Below, piece by piece: positions 62,007 to 64,000 of a stretch of 64,000 nt of DNA. Within the stretch, counting starts at the first letter, position 1. Every line of letters begins with the position of its first letter. A program made the translations under genes and the position numbers. This DNA is from Desulfurivibrio dismutans (GTDB lineage Bacteria; Desulfobacterota; Desulfobulbia; Desulfobulbales; Desulfurivibrionaceae), in the NCBI RefSeq assembly GCF_029210385.1, contig NZ_JARGDQ010000003.1, forward strand, positions 271,140-335,139, in the 5' to 3' direction. Under the pieces are notes generated by a model that was given only the letters and a program-made list of their open reading frames with translations, searched no databases and was not told the DNA's origin.

Positions 62007-62726
62007 ATGCCGAGAAGACCAAGACCGCCGGAAACAAAACGAAGCGAACATTGGCTACGCTTGATGGTGCGCGAGTATTCTGGCCTGTTGGATACAGCTA
62101 TCGCCGAAGCCTTCGGTTGGCAAGCGACGACGATAGACTGGCGCTCGCCGATTCAGGATGACGACTACGCGGAATACTACGATCAGGCGTTTCTCGACCG
62201 TCTGCTTGTTAACGACCTGACAATGCCTCTTGATGAATTCTGGCCCAAGAGCGGCCCACGCTGGGACGGGCTGGCCCGCACCTCAGACGACAGACTGATC
62301 CTCATTGAAGCCAAGGCCCACATTGACGAGGCCGTCGATTATCGAAGCAAGGCTTCGGGCGATGCGCTCCGCAGAATCAAGCAGCGTTTGGAAGAAGCCA
62401 AGACCGCATTCCGTGCAAGCAATGATGCCTGCTGGCATGCGCCACTCTACCAAATGGCTAACCGTCTCGCCCACCTCTACTACCTAGCCGGGATTAACAA
62501 GAAGGATGCCTACCTCGTTTTCATTGACTTTGCAAACGCGCCGGATGTTCCTCAACCGGCTTCTCGTGAAGAATGGCAGGGGGCCGCTCGTCTTGCCTAC
62601 AAGTGTCTTGGATTAAAGGACAGCAAACTGGCGAGGCGGGTGACAACCGTCATCGTGGATTTGAAATATGGAAGCGGCCAACCATCGGCTGGTGCGTACG
62701 CGCTACCGCGCGCCGCACAGTTGTAA
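62007..62726 (+). CDS. PD-(D/E)XK nuclease-like protein
   Basis: 239 residues. GPRWDGLARTSDDRLILIEAK gives a D-x~14-ExK arrangement (about residues 92-108) as in PD-(D/E)XK nucleases, followed by helices and a Rossmann-like YLVFIDF strand. I do not know the exact family. Placed between two toxin-antitoxin pairs, a role in DNA restriction or defence is plausible. The ATG at 62007 follows AAGGCGAAAG. Its stop lies in the palindrome TTGTAACGTTACAA (62721-62734). Confidence 0.6.
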   Translation: MPRRPRPPETKRSEHWLRLMVREYSGLLDTAIAEAFGWQATTIDWRSPIQDDDYAEYYDQAFLDRLLVNDLTMPLDEFWPKSGPRWDGLARTSDDRLILIEAKAHIDEAVDYRSKASGDALRRIKQRLEEAKTAFRASNDACWHAPLYQMANRLAHLYYLAGINKKDAYLVFIDFANAPDVPQPASREEWQGAARLAYKCLGLKDSKLARRVTTVIVDLKYGSGQPSAGAYALPRAAQL

Positions 62727-62765
62727 CGTTACAATTCAAAAAAAACTTGCCTCAGTCTGTTGTGG

Positions 62766-62789
62766 AGTTTATGGTTTTAAGTATAAACT
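62766..62789. promoter_or_regulatory. Inverted repeat upstream of the vapB-like gene
   Basis: AGTTTAT (62766-62772) and ATAAACT (62783-62789) flank a 10-base spacer ~26 bp before the GTG start of the antitoxin gene. It is a likely operator for toxin-antitoxin autoregulation. Confidence 0.45.
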
Positions 62790-62814
62790 TCAACCAGGTT
62801 TAAGAGGTAACACA

Positions 62815-63060
62815 GTGCAAGCCACAGCTAAAGACCTTCGATTCCACTCCAAAGAATTATTGAACACCGTTAAAAGGGGCGAAGAAGTAGTTATCACATA
62901 CAGAGGGAAGCCTTGCGCCAAGCTCGTCCCCATAGAAGAAGAAAAAAAGACATCTCCTGAAACCAACGAATTATTTGGCATATGGAACGACAACGCACAA
63001 GCAGAAAATGTAGAAAACTACATTAGAACAGTTAGAAAAGGGCGTTTCAATGCTAATTGA
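62815..63060 (+). CDS. Phd/YefM-type antitoxin of a PIN toxin pair
   Basis: 81 residues from a GTG start: AKDLRFHSKELLNTVKRGE and VVITYRGKPCAKLVPI are typical of the prevent-host-death family, whose N-terminus binds DNA and whose C-terminus blocks the toxin. A GTG start at 62815 preceded by AAGAGG was chosen because this aligns the N-terminus with the family; the longer reading to 62668 overlaps the nuclease-like gene. It overlaps the toxin gene by 11 bp. Confidence 0.85.
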   Translation: MQATAKDLRFHSKELLNTVKRGEEVVITYRGKPCAKLVPIEEEKKTSPETNELFGIWNDNAQAENVENYIRTVRKGRFNAN

Positions 63061-63427
63061 TACCGATGTGTTCATCTGGTACATGCGAGGTAACACAAAG
63101 GCGTTAGATGAATTAGAAAAGCATAGAAACTTCTCTCTATCCGTCGTCACCTACATGGAACTAGTCCAAGGAATGAGGAACAATAAAGAGCTAACAGCAC
63201 TCCGCAAGGCTTTAAAAAGCTGGAACTGCAACATTATCTACTTAAGTGAAGAAATCTCAAGCAAGGCCATGTTCTATGTTGAACAGCACTACCTGAGTCA
63301 CTCCATGCAAATTGCCGACGCCTTAATTGGGGCCACCGCAGCATCCTACGGAATGCCCTTATTAACAGGAAACGATAAACACTACAAAGTTGTAAAAGAA
63401 ATATCTCTCAAAAAATTCAGGCCATAA
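63050..63427 (+). CDS. vapC: VapC-type PIN-domain toxin
   Basis: 125 residues. MLIDTDVFIWYMRG starts the PIN domain with the first acidic residues; TYMELVQGMRN (Glu) and MQIADALIGATA (Asp) provide the others, and GNDKHYK the last. VapC toxins are Mg-dependent RNases, often specific for tRNA. Overlap with the antitoxin gene ensures coupled translation. Confidence 0.92.
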   Translation: MLIDTDVFIWYMRGNTKALDELEKHRNFSLSVVTYMELVQGMRNNKELTALRKALKSWNCNIIYLSEEISSKAMFYVEQHYLSHSMQIADALIGATAASYGMPLLTGNDKHYKVVKEISLKKFRP

Positions 63428-63503
63428 ATAAACAAGTTATGTATAACCATAACAGGCACCACGATCATCGCCATGGCGCTAGCTGACAGCGCGACTGCCA
63501 GGG

Positions 63504-63758
63504 ATGATGACCCTGATCTCCCTCGCCATCGCCGTAGCCTTCATTTTTTCGTGGGAGGTCCAGCTCGGTTTCGTTCAGGCGGATGCCATCTGGTGGGAGT
63601 TGGCCACGTTGGTGACCATCATGCTGCTGGGCCACTGGATCGAGATGCGCTCGGTCGCACAGGCGCAGGGCGCGCTCCAGGAGCTTGCCAAGCTCCTCCC
63701 GGATACCGCGCCCGGGTCACTGATCAGGGCGAGGAGAAAGTCCCGCTCATATAAATGA
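63504..63758 (+). pseudogene. Fragment of a heavy-metal P-type ATPase
   Basis: The 84-residue frame matches the membrane part of CopA/CopB-like ATPases ([17 protein letters not shown], then [18 protein letters not shown] and [12 protein letters not shown]). The homology should continue as a [12 protein letters not shown] segment, which is present but in another frame (about 63709-63750), so there is a frameshift near 63705. The catalytic DKTG region and everything after it are missing, as is the N-terminus. It is a decayed remnant at the edge of the acquired region. Confidence 0.8.
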
Positions 63759-63767
63759 GGCGTCATA

Positions 63768-64000
63768 GTGAAAACACTGACTTTCAGGTATTGGGATCGC
63801 ATTCGTTCCAGCTTATGGTTCATTCCCACGGTGATGGCCCTAGCCGCGGTGTTTTTGGCCTTCATAAGCGTCTCTTTGGATAGGCCGGTGACGAACTGGT
63901 TGTTGCGTTCGTGGGGCTGGACATTCACCGGCGGAGCAGAGGGGGCCAGCTCCGTGCTGGGGATCATAGCCGGATCAATGATCACCATCGCTGGAGTTGT
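63768..64000 (+). CDS. DUF2254 family membrane protein (partial, N-terminus)
   Basis: 77 residues are visible before the window ends. The segment YWDRIRSSLWFIPTVMALAA and the following first membrane span, then GGAEGASSVLGIIAGSMI, match the start of the DUF2254 inner-membrane family of unknown function. The start is GTG at 63768 with GAGG upstream. Confidence 0.78.
   Translation, partial: MKTLTFRYWDRIRSSLWFIPTVMALAAVFLAFISVSLDRPVTNWLLRSWGWTFTGGAEGASSVLGIIAGSMITIAGV

Noticed and set aside
61166..63427. HigBA, the nuclease-like gene and VapBC as further integron cassettes
   Set aside because: Toxin-antitoxin pairs are common in cassette arrays, but I found no attC-like structure between these genes.

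Overview
The window is GC-rich and gene-dense. It looks like the chromosome of an anaerobic, sulfur-metabolising bacterium of the Desulfobacterota (former Deltaproteobacteria), possibly a Desulfurivibrio- or Desulfobulbales-like organism. That placement is inferred from gene content: periplasmic rhodaneses with YedE and TusA, a TSUP sulfur-anion transporter, a corrinoid methyl-transfer operon and a selenocysteine codon. No rRNA or tRNA gene was seen.

Region 1 (1-14.4 kb, almost all minus strand) is a transport and signalling island. It holds a DASS carrier (cut by the window edge), a CBS protein, a PEP-synthase-like protein without a recognisable catalytic barrel, a two-TM protein, a TauE/SafE (TSUP) exporter, three single-domain response regulators, a degenerate kinase-like protein, a sensor kinase, a cytidylate-kinase/receiver fusion and a TetR regulator. 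The same operator-like motif lies near the TetR promoter and ahead of the TSUP gene.

Region 2 (14.6-20.6 kb) is mostly housekeeping: holA, clpS-clpA, an OB-fold lipoprotein and panE.

Region 3 (21.0-35.5 kb, all plus) is a 14-kb methyl-group cluster: a MarR regulator, a stand-alone MetH-activation-like protein, two non-pyrrolysine MttB-family methyltransferases, a methyl-THF:corrinoid methyltransferase, a corrinoid protein, an unusual SAM methyltransferase, an asparagine synthase, a homocysteine methyltransferase/MTHFR fusion, metK and ahcY. Together these could form a closed one-carbon and SAM circuit around an unidentified N-methylated substrate. The cluster ends at a strong terminator. It is followed by birA, surE, a tautomerase and ligA.

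Region 4 (40-50.2 kb) is a sulfur-trafficking island. It has a triple-rhodanese lipoprotein in which an in-frame TGA aligns with a cysteine, so it is very probably a selenoprotein with a bSECIS-like hairpin. It also has a YedE-type transporter, a TusA-like protein with CPAC in place of CPxP, a PAS sensor kinase with a sigma-54 activator, and a consensus sigma-54 promoter ahead of a tetra-rhodanese lipoprotein and a porin.

Region 5 (50.2-64 kb) starts with recD2 and a long integron integrase. A divergent cassette array follows, with attC sites separating a DUF2971 gene, a secreted protein, several AT-rich small genes, a complete m5C methylase/Vsr/HNH restriction cassette and an Mrr endonuclease. 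Beyond it are HigBA, a nuclease-like gene, VapBC, a broken P-type ATPase and the start of a DUF2254 gene.

Eleven copies of a ~109-bp palindromic repeat lie between genes in the first 37.6 kb and none lie to the right. In every copy the same arm faces the nearest gene, and the basal stems differ between copies while staying complementary.
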